Origin: Paracoccaceae bacterium
GTDB lineage: Bacteria > Pseudomonadota > Alphaproteobacteria > Rhodobacterales > Rhodobacteraceae
DNA: 64,000 nucleotides
Assembly (NCBI GenBank): GCA_014762635.1
Contig: JABURR010000098.1
Span: forward strand, 124,001-188,000
Direction: 5' to 3'
The stretch's first letter is position 1. Each line of letters starts with the position of its first letter. Shown here one piece after another: positions 33,632-44,677 of this stretch. The notes beneath the pieces were generated by a model, which made no database searches, was not told the origin of the DNA, and saw only the letters and a list, made by a program, of their open reading frames with translations. The translations under genes and the position numbers were made by a program.

Positions 33632-34867
33632 TCAGATCTTCTCGTTGGTGTATTTCTTCAACTCGGCGCGGGCCACCTGGCGGCGATGCACCGCATCCGG
33701 CCCATCGGCGAAACGCAGGGTGCGGATATGGGTCCACATATGCGCCAGGTTGAAGTCCTGGCTGATGCCGGCGGCGCCGTGCAACTGCATCGCCTCGTCC
33801 ACCACCTTGCCGGCCATGAGCGGCGCCACGACCTTGATCTGGGAAATCCAGGGCTGTGCCGCACGCACGCCTGCGGTGTCCATCATCCAGGCGGCCTTGA
33901 GGCACAGGAGCCGCGCCATTTCGATCTCCATCCGCGCGTTGGCGATGATGTCGTAATTGGCGCCCAGTTCGATGATCTTCTTGCCGAAAGCCTCACGCGA
34001 GAGGCCACGGCGGCACATCATTTCCAGCGCCTTTTCCGCCTGCCCGATCGCCCGCATGCAGTGGTGGATGCGGCCGGGCCCAAGGCGCCCTTGCGCAACC
34101 TCGAAGCCGCGCCCCTCCCCCAGGACCACGTTCTTGGCGGGGATGCGCACATTGGTGAAGCGGATATGCATATGGCCGTGGGGCGCATCGTCATGGCCGA
34201 AGACCTGCATCGGGCGCAGCACCTCGATGCCGGGCGTGTCGGGTTCAAGCACGAACATCGTGTGGCGCGAATGCTTCGGCGCATCCGGGTCGGTGCAGGC
34301 CATGAGGATATAAAGCTGGCAGCGCGGGTCGCCCGCGCCCGAGATCCACCATTTCTCGCCGTTCAGAACCCAGTCGTCGCCGTCGCGCTTGGCCTCGAAG
34401 GCCAGCTGCGCCGCGTCGGACGAGGCCAGCCCCGGCTCGGTCATCACATAGGCCGAGCGGATCTCACCTTCGAGCAGCCGGGTCAGCCAGTGCTCTTTCA
34501 TCCAGTCCTCGCCATAACGTTCCAGCACTTCCATGTTGCCGGTGTCGGGCGCGTTGCAGTTGAATACCTCGGCGGCGATGCCGACCTTGCCCATCTCTTC
34601 GGCGAGGTAGGCATATTCCACGGTGGTCAGGCCATAGCCGCGATCACTGTCGGTCAGCCAGAAGTTCCACAAGCCCCGCTCCTTGGCCTTGGCCTTGAGC
34701 ACGTCCAGGATCTCGAGTTGCCGAGGCGTATGCTTGAAGCGGTCACCCGTGGGGTGCTTGCCGACCTCGGCCTCGTATTCCGCGTTCAGCGGCGCGATCT
34801 CGTTCTCCACCATCGCGCGCACCTTCTCGATCAGAGGCCGCACCTTGTCCGTTACACCCAGGTCCAT
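33632..34867 (-). CDS. Acyl-CoA dehydrogenase, ACAD10/11 type
   Basis: 411 residues. Flavin and CoA motifs include SAYVMTEPGLASSDAAQL and WVLNGEKWWISGAGD; the block LGEGRGFEVAQGRLGPGRIH and the end FADGPDAVHRRQVARAELKK are close to ACAD10/11, the branch that handles 4-hydroxyacyl-CoA. In that branch an APH-like kinase phosphorylates the 4-hydroxyl and the dehydrogenase-like enzyme removes phosphate to give enoyl-CoA. The stand-alone kinase is two genes downstream (31920-32948). ATG 34867 has a strong AAGGAG site. This and the flanking genes overlap or nearly touch, so they form one operon. Confidence 0.92.
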   Translation of the reverse strand: MDLGVTDKVRPLIEKVRAMVENEIAPLNAEYEAEVGKHPTGDRFKHTPRQLEILDVLKAKAKERGLWNFWLTDSDRGYGLTTVEYAYLAEEMGKVGIAAEVFNCNAPDTGNMEVLERYGEDWMKEHWLTRLLEGEIRSAYVMTEPGLASSDAAQLAFEAKRDGDDWVLNGEKWWISGAGDPRCQLYILMACTDPDAPKHSRHTMFVLEPDTPGIEVLRPMQVFGHDDAPHGHMHIRFTNVRIPAKNVVLGEGRGFEVAQGRLGPGRIHHCMRAIGQAEKALEMMCRRGLSREAFGKKIIELGANYDIIANARMEIEMARLLCLKAAWMMDTAGVRAAQPWISQIKVVAPLMAGKVVDEAMQLHGAAGISQDFNLAHMWTHIRTLRFADGPDAVHRRQVARAELKKYTNEKI

Positions 34868-34879
34868 CTTCTTTCTCCT

Positions 34880-35867
34880 TCACATCCGCCCGGCATAGGC
34901 GGCCACCTCGGCCAGCGCCTGCCGGTATTCCCGTTCGATCCGCGCCACCAACTCGGCGGCGGGCACGATTTCCTTCACGGCGCCGATCCCCTGACCGGAG
35001 CCCCAGATTTCCTTCCATGCCTTTGGCTTGGACGATCCCGACTTGAAACTCATCGAGGACGGGTCCGCCTCGGGCAGGTTCTGCGGGTCCAGCCCGGCCT
35101 TGGCGATCGAGGGCTTCAGGTAGTTGCCGGAAACCCCGGTGAAATAGGTCGAGGTCACGATGTCCTCGGCGCCCGAGGCCACGAGCATCTGCTTGTAGTC
35201 CGGCACCGCGTTTGCCTCTTCGGTCGCGATGAAGGGCGAACCGATATAGCCCAGATCGGCCCCCAGCACCTGTGCCGCCAGCAGCGACTGACCGGTCGCG
35301 ATCGACCCGGACAGAAGCAGCGGCCCGTCGAACCACTCACGGATTTCCCGGATCAGCGCAAAGGGTGACTGTGGCCCCGCGTGCCCCCCTGCCCCGGCGG
35401 CCACGGCGATCAGCCCGTCGGCGCCCTTCTCGATGGCCTTGCGCGCATAGGTGTTGTTGATCACGTCATGCAGCGCGATGCCGCCGCAGGAATGGGCGGC
35501 CTCGTTCACCTCGGGGCGGGCGCCCAGCGAGGTGATCCAGATCGGCACCTTCCACCGCGCGCAGATCTCAAGGTCACGCTCCAGCCGTATGTTCGAGCGG
35601 TGCACGATCTGGTTGACCGCGAAGGGCGCGGCGGGCCGGTCGGGGTTTTCCTGGTTATGGCGGTCCAGCTCCTCTGTGATCCGCTTGAGCCAGGCCTCCA
35701 GCAGCACCGGCTCGCCTTCGGCCTCCCGCGCGTTCAGCGCAGGGAAACTGCCGACGATCCCGGCCTTGCATTGCGCAATGACCAACTCCGGCCCCGAGAC
35801 GATGAAAAGCGGAGAACCGATCGCCGGAATGCGCAATCCCCGAAGGGCGGCTGGAAGCTTCGACGGA

Positions 35868-35875
<8 letters not shown>
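34880..35875 (-). CDS. Nitronate monooxygenase family flavoprotein
   Basis: 331 residues with the 2-nitropropane dioxygenase-like TIM barrel. FMN-binding features are IPAIGSPLFIVSGPELVIAQ at the N-terminus, the GIVGSFPALN turn, VAAGAGGHAGPQSPFALIRE (GAGGHAG phosphate loop with catalytic-type His) and PLLLSGSIATGQSLLAAQ. The family oxidises nitronates such as propionate 3-nitronate, but many relatives in fatty-acid clusters have unknown roles, including as enoyl reductase-like proteins. ATG 35875 overlaps the end of the ligase gene by 8 bp. Confidence 0.88.
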
Positions 35876-37499
<1,624 letters not shown>

Positions 37500-37670
37500 T
37501 TTTCACCTCCCACGGGCGTCTCCTATCGCCCGGTCCCGAATTCGTGGTCACTATATACCTTGCTTCGGCGATGACCAGACAGGTCCCCGGGCATCGGGCA
37601 AATCGTGCGTGCCGGATATAGGAAACCGTTATATCAAATACCCGACCCGGACCGACTTCGGAGGTTGAAT

Positions 37671-38423
37671 TTGCTCGCACTGCTGCCGCCGGACATGAGT
37701 GCCGAGGTCTTCGCGGCCCTCATCGGGACAAGCTTCGCGACCTCGACCCTGACCGCCGCCTTCGGAATCGGCGGCGGCGCGGCGATGCTGGCGGTGCTGG
37801 CCTCGCTGTTGCCACCGGCGGCGCTGATCCCGGTGCATGGCGTTGTGCAACTGGGGTCGAACGCGGGGCGCGCGGTGCTGCTCCGGCCCCATATCCGCTG
37901 GTCGCTTGCACCAGCCTTTCTGGTCGGATCGCTGATCGGCATCGCCCTTGGCGGAGCGGTCGCCCTGCGATTGCCGCCCGAGGCGGTGCAACTGGGCGTG
38001 GGCGGGTTCATCCTGTGGTCCGTCTTCGCCAAGCCGCCCGCCGGGCTGGCCCGCTGGTCGACGCTGGCCGGGGCCGTAAGCAGCACGTTGACCATGTTCT
38101 TCGGGGCCACCGGCCCCTTTGTCGCCGCCTATGTCAAAGCGCTGAACCTCGACCGGCATGGCCACGTGGCGACCCATGCGGCGCTGATGACCGCGCAGCA
38201 TCTGCTCAAATCGCTGTTCTTCGGCATCTTCGGGTTCGCGTTTGCGCCATGGTCGGCGCTGGTGGTCGGGATGATCCTGGCCGGGCTGGCCGGAACATGG
38301 GCCGGGCGCCACGTTCTGAACCGGTTCAGCGATCCGGGCTTCCGGAAGGTGCTGAACCTGATGCTCATCCTGCTGGCGCTACGCCTGATCTGGGTCGGGC
38401 TGCGCCCGCTTCTCGGCGCATGA
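37671..38423 (+). CDS. TSUP-family permease (TauE/SafE)
   Basis: 250 residues with about eight membrane helices. The TSUP repeat is seen twice: SFATSTLTAAFGIGGGAAML (with the G-I-G-G-G turn) and AGAVSSTLTMFFGATGPFVA (G-A-T-G). Members export sulfite, sulfoacetate or other organosulfur anions. TTG 37671 is the likely start because GGAGG (37660-37664) lies 6 bp upstream; ATG 37695 is an alternative. It diverges from the acyl-CoA ligase gene. Confidence 0.85.
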   Translation: MLALLPPDMSAEVFAALIGTSFATSTLTAAFGIGGGAAMLAVLASLLPPAALIPVHGVVQLGSNAGRAVLLRPHIRWSLAPAFLVGSLIGIALGGAVALRLPPEAVQLGVGGFILWSVFAKPPAGLARWSTLAGAVSSTLTMFFGATGPFVAAYVKALNLDRHGHVATHAALMTAQHLLKSLFFGIFGFAFAPWSALVVGMILAGLAGTWAGRHVLNRFSDPGFRKVLNLMLILLALRLIWVGLRPLLGA

Positions 38424-38651
38424 GCCGAGAGGTCGCTTCAAAGCCGGGAAATGTCGCATTTTTCAATCCGAAACCGCCCAGGCAACCAACTGATCTTTCT
38501 ATGTGTTTTTCGAAACACAGGTTTGTCCAAGGCGCATGGCTCGCCGTCCGATTTTCTTTGCGTCAAAAACCCGAATCATCTACCGGCGGAATTGAACACA
38601 CGGAAGATGCAGCGCAGGGCAGCATCGTGTCGGCAAACGGAGGATGCAGGG

Positions 38652-38771
38652 ATGACGCGGGACCAGTTGATCCGGGAATATCGTATGCGCGGCGCCTCCT
38701 GGCCGGCGTTTGCCATTGTCTATGGTCTCATCGTCGGCACGATGATCCTGACCGGCATGGCGATGACCTGA
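38652..38771 (+). CDS. 39-residue single-helix membrane peptide
   Basis: The frame from ATG 38652 reads MTRDQLIREYRMRGASWPAF followed by the hydrophobic AIVYGLIVGTMILTGMAMT. A strong GGAGG lies 8 bp upstream (38639-38643) and a clear terminator follows, which together support a real small gene. The basic amphipathic N-terminus and one C-terminal membrane helix suggest a small inner-membrane protein with its N-terminus inside. Function unknown. The 228 bp before it contains no other gene. Confidence 0.6.
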   Translation: MTRDQLIREYRMRGASWPAFAIVYGLIVGTMILTGMAMT

Positions 38772-38798
38772 CCCATCCACTGTTTGGCTGAAATGAAC

Positions 38799-38837
38799 CG
38801 CGCGCCCGCCTGACGGCATGGCGCGCGATTTTCGTTT
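38799..38837 (+). terminator. Rho-independent terminator
   Basis: CGCGCGCC (38799-38806) pairs with GGCGCGCG (38820-38827), an 8-bp perfect stem with a 13-base loop, followed by ATTTTCGTTT. It ends the 39-residue peptide transcript and lies just beyond the end of the leftward ABC operon. Confidence 0.75.
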
Positions 38838-38849
38838 CGGGGGGCGCTC

Positions 38850-40502
38850 TCAGACGTCCGCCGCTTCGCCCACGTTGTCCACGCCACGCTCTTCCAGCAG
38901 GGTGGTGAGCCAGTTGGGATCCATCTCGGGCACCGAGCTGAGCAGCAGGTCCGTATAGGGATGGTGTGGCGGGGTGAACATCTCGTCCTTCGGCCCCTGT
39001 TCGACCACCTTGCCCCTCTGCATCACCACCACCTCGTCCGCGATGGAGCGCACGGTGGCAAGGTCATGGGTGATGAACATGTAGGCCAGGCCCAGTTCGC
39101 GCTGCAGCCGGTCAAGCAGCTTCAGGATCCCCTCGGCCACCAGTTGGTCAAGCGCGCTGGTCACCTCGTCACAGATGATGAACTCGGGTTCCGCGGCCAG
39201 CGCCCGGGCGATGCCGATCCGCTGCTTCTGCCCGCCGGACAGCTCGGGCGGATAGCGGCTGTAATACTTCGACGGCTCCAGCTCGATCAGGTCCAGCAAC
39301 TCGTCCACCCGCTGCTTGAGCGCGGCACCTGTCAGACCGGAATAGAACTGCGCGGGCCGCCCGATGATCTCGCTGATTCGAACCTTCGGGTTCAGCGCCG
39401 TGTCCGCCATCTGGTAGATCATCTGCGCCTGCCGCAATTGCTCGCGCGAGCGATCCTTGTAGCTGGGTGGCAGCGCCTCTCCGTTGAACAGGACCTGCCC
39501 CTTGGAGGGCGGCAGTAGCCCGGTGATGACCCGCGCGGTCGTCGACTTGCCCGAACCGGACTCGCCCACCACCGCCACGGTCATGCCCGGGTAGATGTCG
39601 AAAGAGACATCATCCAGAACCTTTTCGCCACCGGTATAGGATGCATCCACGTTCTGCACCGAGATCACGGGCTTCGTCCCGTCCTTGGGTCGGGATTTCT
39701 GCGGCCGCTGGAAACTGCGGACAGCCCAGAGGCTCTTGGTGTAATCCTCCTGCGGGTTTTCCAGCATCTCCTCGGTCGAGGCTTCTTCGACCTCTTCGCC
39801 CTTCAGAAGCACCTTGATCGTGTCGGCCATCTGCGCCACCACCGCCAGGTCGTGGGTGATGTAGATCGCGGCGGTGTTGAACTGGTCCACGATGTCGCGG
39901 ATCGCTGCCAGAACCTCGATCTGGGTGGTCACGTCCAGCGCGGTGGTCGGTTCGTCGAAGATGATCAGGTCAGGGCGACAGGACATGGCCATCGCCGTCA
40001 TCGCCCGCTGCAACTGCCCGCCCGAGACCTGGTGCGGATAGCGAAAGCCGATCTCTTCGGGGTTCGGCAGGCGCAGGCGCTCGTAAAGCTCGATCGCGTC
40101 CTCCTGCGCTTCCAGCCGCTTCTTGATGCGGTAATGGACCGGGGCCTCGGTATGCTGGTCGATCAGCTTGTGCGAGGGGTTGAACGAGGCCGCCGCCGAT
40201 TGCGCGACGTAGGCGATGCGCGAGCCACGCAGCGCGCGTTTGTCCGCTTCCGAGGCGGTCGTCAGTTCCATCCCGTCGAACTCGATCGACCCGTCCGAGA
40301 TCCTCGTTCCGTCCCGGGCATAGCCCATCGCGGCGGCACCGATTGTCGATTTGCCCGCGCCGGATTCCCCGATCAGGCCCAGGACCTCGCCCCGGTGCAG
40401 GGTCAGGTCCACGCCCTTGATGATGTCGACCCATTTCTCATCCGAGTAGCCCTGTATCTTGAGATCACGGATATTGAGCAGAACGTCTTTCTTCTTGCTC
40501 AT
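38850..40502 (-). CDS. Peptide/nickel-type ABC transporter, fused double ATPase
   Basis: 550 residues carrying two complete ABC domains, as in DppD-DppF fusions. First domain: Walker A GLIGESGAGKSTIG, signature HQVSGGQLQRAM, Walker B LIIFDEPTTALD. Second domain: Walker A AVVGESGSGKSTTA, signature PELSGGQKQRIGIARAL, Walker B FIICDEVTSALD, and YMFITHDLATV H-loop. The protein powers import of the ligand bound by the protein at 42727-44337. It is last in the leftward operon, one base after the second permease gene. Confidence 0.93.
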   Translation of the reverse strand: MSKKKDVLLNIRDLKIQGYSDEKWVDIIKGVDLTLHRGEVLGLIGESGAGKSTIGAAAMGYARDGTRISDGSIEFDGMELTTASEADKRALRGSRIAYVAQSAAASFNPSHKLIDQHTEAPVHYRIKKRLEAQEDAIELYERLRLPNPEEIGFRYPHQVSGGQLQRAMTAMAMSCRPDLIIFDEPTTALDVTTQIEVLAAIRDIVDQFNTAAIYITHDLAVVAQMADTIKVLLKGEEVEEASTEEMLENPQEDYTKSLWAVRSFQRPQKSRPKDGTKPVISVQNVDASYTGGEKVLDDVSFDIYPGMTVAVVGESGSGKSTTARVITGLLPPSKGQVLFNGEALPPSYKDRSREQLRQAQMIYQMADTALNPKVRISEIIGRPAQFYSGLTGAALKQRVDELLDLIELEPSKYYSRYPPELSGGQKQRIGIARALAAEPEFIICDEVTSALDQLVAEGILKLLDRLQRELGLAYMFITHDLATVRSIADEVVVMQRGKVVEQGPKDEMFTPPHHPYTDLLLSSVPEMDPNWLTTLLEERGVDNVGEAADV

Positions 40503-40503
40503 C

Positions 40504-41568
40504 TTATTGCTCCTTCAGGCCGGAGGACCGGAACAGCATCCAGTCGACAACAAAGTTCACCGCGACGGTCAGCAGCGCGATGGCCGCAGCCGGGATCAGG
40601 GGCGTCATGTCCCCGAACGAGATCAGCGTCGCGTTCTCGCGCACCATCGACCCCCAGTCCGCCGTGGGCGGCTGGATCCCGAGGCCCAGGAACGAAAGGC
40701 CGGCGATCAGCAGGAAGACGAAGCAGAACTCCAACCCGAATTCCGCAATCAGCGGCGCGGTGGAGTTTGGCAGGATCTCGCGCCGGATCAGGTACCAGTT
40801 GCCTTCTCCGCGCAGCTTTGCCGCCTCAATATAGTCCATGACCACCACGTTGCCCGCGACGGCCCGCGTCAGGCGGAAGACCCGAGGCGAGTAGATGACC
40901 GCCACGACGACCACGATGACCAACAGGTTGGTCCCGAAGATCGACAACATCAGCAGCGCGAAGATCAGCGACGGAACCGACATGATCACATCCGCCGTGC
41001 GGCCCAGAAACTGGTCCAGGATACCGCCCCTGGTGGCCGCCAGAAGACCGGCGGCAGCGCCCATCAAGAAGGCGAGGATGGTCGCAAGCAGCGCCAGCCC
41101 GACCGTGTTCCGCGCGCCGAAGATGATCCGACTGAACATGTCGCGGCCAAGTTGGTCCGCGCCAAGAAGCAGGTTCTCGTCCGGGGGCGCGAAGGCGGAC
41201 GAGACGATCTCGGCCTCGCCATACGGCGCGATTGCGGGGGCGAAAATGCCTGCGATCGCGTAGGTGAAGATCACGAACATGCCGAAGGCGGCGGTGAGCG
41301 GCGCGGTGCGCAACTCTTTCGCCAGGTTCTTCGACGCGATGATGATCAGGAACTCGCGGAATGCGTAGGACGTGCCCGCCGCCAGCGCGAGGGCGGCGGA
41401 AAAACCCGTCACCATCTGCAAGGCCCAGACCCCGCCGACGATCCCCAACACGAAGGACACCAGCGTCAGCGAGAAGATCAGCATGAAGACCGTGCGCTTG
41501 TTGAAATAGGCCGCAAGACAGGAGGCCGCGATCAGAAGGGCATAGTAGCCGATTACGAAAGTACTCAT
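40504..41568 (-). CDS. Peptide-type ABC transporter permease (DppC-like) with N-terminal extension
   Basis: 354 residues. The C-terminal 270 match DppC-type permeases: LGADQLGRDMFSRIIFGARN, the EAA loop DYIEAAKLRGEGNWYLIRRE (EAA-x3-G) and the closing GLSFLGLGIQPPTADWGSM. About 90 extra residues at the N-terminus hold two or three additional hydrophobic segments (VIGYYALLIAASCLAAYF, VFMLIFSLTLVSFVLGIVGG), which is more than the usual single helix. It lies 10 bp after the first permease gene. Confidence 0.9.
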   Translation of the reverse strand: MSTFVIGYYALLIAASCLAAYFNKRTVFMLIFSLTLVSFVLGIVGGVWALQMVTGFSAALALAAGTSYAFREFLIIIASKNLAKELRTAPLTAAFGMFVIFTYAIAGIFAPAIAPYGEAEIVSSAFAPPDENLLLGADQLGRDMFSRIIFGARNTVGLALLATILAFLMGAAAGLLAATRGGILDQFLGRTADVIMSVPSLIFALLMLSIFGTNLLVIVVVVAVIYSPRVFRLTRAVAGNVVVMDYIEAAKLRGEGNWYLIRREILPNSTAPLIAEFGLEFCFVFLLIAGLSFLGLGIQPPTADWGSMVRENATLISFGDMTPLIPAAAIALLTVAVNFVVDWMLFRSSGLKEQ

Positions 41569-41578
41569 GTGACTGGCC

Positions 41579-42535
41579 TCACTTCGGATGCCGCAGGCGC
41601 GGGTTGGTCAGGATCGCGCCGACGTCGGCAGCGAGGTTCAGCAGGATGAAGGTCGCCGCGAAGATCAGGCAGCAGGCCTGCACGATCGGGAAGTCGCGCT
41701 TGGACACCGCGTCAACCAGCAACTGGCCGATGCCGGGGTAGACGAAAACCACCTCGACCAGCACCACGCCGGTGATGAGGTAGGCGATGTTCAGCGCCAC
41801 CACGTTGATGATCGGCGCCCAGGCGTTGGGCAGAGCGTGTTTGACAATCACCTTCCATGGCGGCGTGCCCTTGAGCCGCGCCATCTCGATATAGGGGCTG
41901 GCCAGAAGGTTGATGATCGCGGCCCGCGTCATCCGCATCATATGCGCGGTCACCACCAGAACCAGCGTGAGTGCGGGAAGGAAGGTTCGGTGTAGAATTT
42001 CGCCGAAACTCATGCCTTCGCTCAAACTGGCAAGCGCCGGGAAATAGGGGTTCTTGACCGCAAGGAACAGGATCAGGATGTAACCCAGAAAGAATTCCGG
42101 GCTGGAGATCGAGGTCAGCGTCATCACGTTGGCGACCCGGTCGAAAATCGTGTTGCGCAGCAGCGCGACGATAACCCCCAAGATGATCGCCAGGGGGACT
42201 GCGATCACCGCGGCATAGGTCGCCAGGAACAACGTGTTGACGAACCTGCCCGTGATCGCGGTCGTCACCTTCTCACCCGAGATGAGAGAGACCCCGAAAT
42301 CGCCCGTCACCGCGCCGCCGAGCCATTCGAAGTAACGCACCGGCGCGGGCTTGTTCAGGCCCATCCGTTCGCGCAGGGCCGCCACGTTTTCTTCCGTTGC
42401 GCCCTGGCCCAGCACCGCCTGGGCGATGTCACCCGGCAGCAGTTCCACGGCGAAGAAGATCAGGACCGACACGACAAGCAGCGTGAGCAATCCCAACCCC
42501 AGGCGCTTGGCCACGAGTCTGGCTATATCCCCCAT
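41579..42535 (-). CDS. Peptide-type ABC transporter permease (DppB-like)
   Basis: 318 residues with six membrane segments. DppB features are the N-terminal helix LGLGLLTLLVVSVLIFFAVE, GDIAQAVLGQGATEENVAAL in the first loop, YIEMARLKGTPPWKVIVKHA (EAA-type loop) and the end AVSKRDFPIVQACCLIFA. ATG 42535 is preceded by GGAGGG with 5-bp spacing; a TTG four codons upstream is unlikely. It is separated from the binding-protein gene by 191 bp containing two strong hairpins. Confidence 0.92.
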   Translation of the reverse strand: MGDIARLVAKRLGLGLLTLLVVSVLIFFAVELLPGDIAQAVLGQGATEENVAALRERMGLNKPAPVRYFEWLGGAVTGDFGVSLISGEKVTTAITGRFVNTLFLATYAAVIAVPLAIILGVIVALLRNTIFDRVANVMTLTSISSPEFFLGYILILFLAVKNPYFPALASLSEGMSFGEILHRTFLPALTLVLVVTAHMMRMTRAAIINLLASPYIEMARLKGTPPWKVIVKHALPNAWAPIINVVALNIAYLITGVVLVEVVFVYPGIGQLLVDAVSKRDFPIVQACCLIFAATFILLNLAADVGAILTNPRLRHPK

Positions 42536-42644
42536 CTTTCCCTCCAATATTGTAGCATCAGGAAATGGCTCTGCCGCGTGAACGCGTCAGCCGGAATTCC
42601 CGTACTTGTTATGACTTTCTTGCCGCCGGGACGGCGGTCGCAGA

Positions 42645-42712
42645 TGCGCGGCCCCACCGAAGCGGGGCCGCGCATTCTGTATGTCGGCCCGGCGCCGGAC
42701 TGCGCCGGGCCG
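42645..42712 (-). terminator. Two tandem perfect hairpins between binding-protein and permease genes
   Basis: TGCGCGGCCCC (42645-42655) pairs with GGGGCCGCGCA (42664-42674), and CGGCCCGGCGC (42685-42695) pairs with GCGCCGGGCCG (42702-42712), each 11 bp without mismatch. They lie in the leftward transcript just after the binding-protein gene. Such stems typically stabilise the upstream mRNA and reduce downstream expression, giving excess binding protein over permease. Confidence 0.75.
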
Positions 42713-42726
42713 GGACGATCCGTTCA

Positions 42727-44337
42727 TCAGCTGGTGAACCACCAGCGGCTCGCCGCGCGGGCGCCGTCGCATTCCCAGCTTGCGGCAAGCTGGTCCGGAA
42801 CGCCGACCTTCGCGCTGTGCGCATAGACGAAGTTGTTGAAGAACGGGATGAGGGTGCCGCCATCGTCGCGCGCCAGCATCGCCATCTCGCGATACATCTC
42901 GGCCCGCAGCGTGTCGTTCAGCTCGGCCTTGGCCTGCAGCAGAACCTCGTTGAACCGTTCGTTCTGCCAGAAGCTTTCGTTCCAGGCCGCATCCGCCTTG
43001 TAGGCCAGCGTGTACATCACGTCCGGCGTCGGGCGCGCGCCCCAGGAAACGAGGGTGAACGGCTTCTTCAACCAGACATCCGAGTAGTAGCCATCATTGG
43101 GCTCGCGCACGACGTTGATGTTGATGCCCGCCTTGGCGGCCTGTTCCTTGTAGAGCACGCACATGTCGACCGCGCCGGCATAGACGCTGTCGGCGGTGCT
43201 GAGCGAAACCGTCAGCCCCTCGGCCCCGGCCTTCTTCAGAAGCGAACGCGCCTGGTCCGGATCATACTCGCGCTGCGGGATGTCGTCGGGCCAGTAGGGC
43301 TGCGCGGGCGAATGGTGGAAATCGTTGCCCTTGGTGGCCGCGCCGAAGGCGATCTTCTCGATGATCTCGTCGCGGTCCATCGCCAGCTTCAGCGCATTGC
43401 GCACGTCCACATTGTCGAACGGTGCCTTGTTGCAATGCATCGGCATGGTGATCGCACCCGCCGAGGGGATGTTCTGGATCACGATGTTCGGGTTGCGCTG
43501 CAGCAGGCCCATGGTCTTGAGCTCGATCAGCGAGACGCTGTCCACGTCGCCGGTGACCAGAGCGGTCTGGCGCGCGTTCGGGTCGTTCAGCACCAGGATC
43601 TCGACCTTGTCGAAATAGGCGCCTTCACCGTGCCAGCCATCGTGGCGGCTGAGGTTGCACCGCACACCCCATTCCTGGCTGTCGATCTTGTAGGGGCCCG
43701 AGCCGTCGCCCGATTGCCAGTCGATCGTGCCGTCGGCATTCGCCGGGCAGATCGCCATGTGATAGTCGGTCATCAGCCAGGGGAAGTCCGCGTTGCCGCC
43801 GGTCAGGCTGACCACGACGGTGTAGTCGCCATCGGCCTTGATGTCGGTCACATCGGACAGCAGCGCCTTGGCGGCCGAGGTCGACCCATCGCCACGGTGG
43901 TGGTTCAGCGAGGCGACCACGTCATTCGCGGTCAGTTTCTTGCCGCTGTGGAACGAGGCGTCTGGCGTAATCTCGAAGGTCCACTCCGAGGCATCGGCGC
44001 TAGCCGACCAGCTGGTCGCTAGGTCCGGCCCGAGCGAGCCGTCGCCGTTGATCATGGTAAGGTAACTGCGGTGGGTATGAGCCACGTAGATCTGCTGGCG
44101 CGACAGGTAGGTGCCCGGATCGTGAGTGTCGGCAGTGTTGCCGTCATGCAGACCCCAGCGGAAGGTCCCGCCGCGCTGTGGTTGCGCCGCCGCCTGCTTG
44201 GTCCAGAGGCCGGTTGCGCCCGTCATGGTCAGGCCCGCAGCCGAAGCATAATGGAGGAAGGACCGACGCGAGATGCGACCCTGGCGGGCGGCCTCGGACA
44301 GTCGGTCTAGCAGCTGAGGATCGGATGGCTTTTTCAT
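42727..44337 (-). CDS. ABC transporter substrate-binding protein, family 5 (peptide type), Tat-exported
   Basis: 536 residues. The N-terminus carries a twin-arginine signal (RISRRSFLHYASAAGLTMTG), so the protein is exported folded to the periplasm. The mature part matches SBP_bac_5: RGGTFRWGLHDGNTADTHDP, LGPDLATSWSASADASEWTF, VRNALKLAMDRDEIIEKIAF and FTLVSWGARPTPDVMYTLAY. Family ligands are oligopeptides, but nickel, opines and other solutes also occur. ATG 44337 has GGGAGAAACC upstream. It is first in the leftward operon with two permeases and the fused ATPase. Confidence 0.93.
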   Translation of the reverse strand: MKKPSDPQLLDRLSEAARQGRISRRSFLHYASAAGLTMTGATGLWTKQAAAQPQRGGTFRWGLHDGNTADTHDPGTYLSRQQIYVAHTHRSYLTMINGDGSLGPDLATSWSASADASEWTFEITPDASFHSGKKLTANDVVASLNHHRGDGSTSAAKALLSDVTDIKADGDYTVVVSLTGGNADFPWLMTDYHMAICPANADGTIDWQSGDGSGPYKIDSQEWGVRCNLSRHDGWHGEGAYFDKVEILVLNDPNARQTALVTGDVDSVSLIELKTMGLLQRNPNIVIQNIPSAGAITMPMHCNKAPFDNVDVRNALKLAMDRDEIIEKIAFGAATKGNDFHHSPAQPYWPDDIPQREYDPDQARSLLKKAGAEGLTVSLSTADSVYAGAVDMCVLYKEQAAKAGININVVREPNDGYYSDVWLKKPFTLVSWGARPTPDVMYTLAYKADAAWNESFWQNERFNEVLLQAKAELNDTLRAEMYREMAMLARDDGGTLIPFFNNFVYAHSAKVGVPDQLAASWECDGARAASRWWFTS

Positions 44338-44677
44338 GGTTTCTCCCTGGATACTTTTTTGTAGCGGGTCGGTGCGGCTTCGCCTCATGCCCGCCTACGA
44401 ACGTCCCCCGGACCCCCCTTCGCGGGAAGTTCAAAAACGACATGGATAATCAAAACACGACACCGCCCATCATTCCACCCCTAGCGAAAAGAAATTTCGG
44501 GAAATCGTCGGAATTCGCTCAAAAATTATCCAGACTGGACAATTCCCCAACTGCCCCTGGTCGGCAACGCGACAGAGCCACCTGAGCGGATATGCATATC
44601 GATCCTTGGAAGGCCCGGCGCATGCATCGGAAGCGCAGATCAGGCCACGCGGGAATTCCCTGCGCGGCCCGACAATC
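44338..44677. other. 340-bp gene-free stretch: binding-protein promoter region and gltX 3' end
   Basis: No coding frame is convincing. Just beyond the gltX stop is an imperfect hairpin (GGCCACGC 44643-44650 with GCGCGGCC 44662-44669, one mismatch), whose loop is itself the palindrome GGGAATTCCC; it may end gltX transcription. The A/T-richer part around 44490-44530 (AAATTTCGGGAAATCG, CAAAAATTATCC) is the most likely promoter zone of the ABC operon, but I cannot assign boxes with confidence. Confidence 0.5.

Noticed and set aside
38451-38651. Upstream in-frame extension of the 39-residue peptide
   Set aside because: No ribosome-binding site and atypical composition; the internal ATG at 38652 has a well-placed GGAGG.
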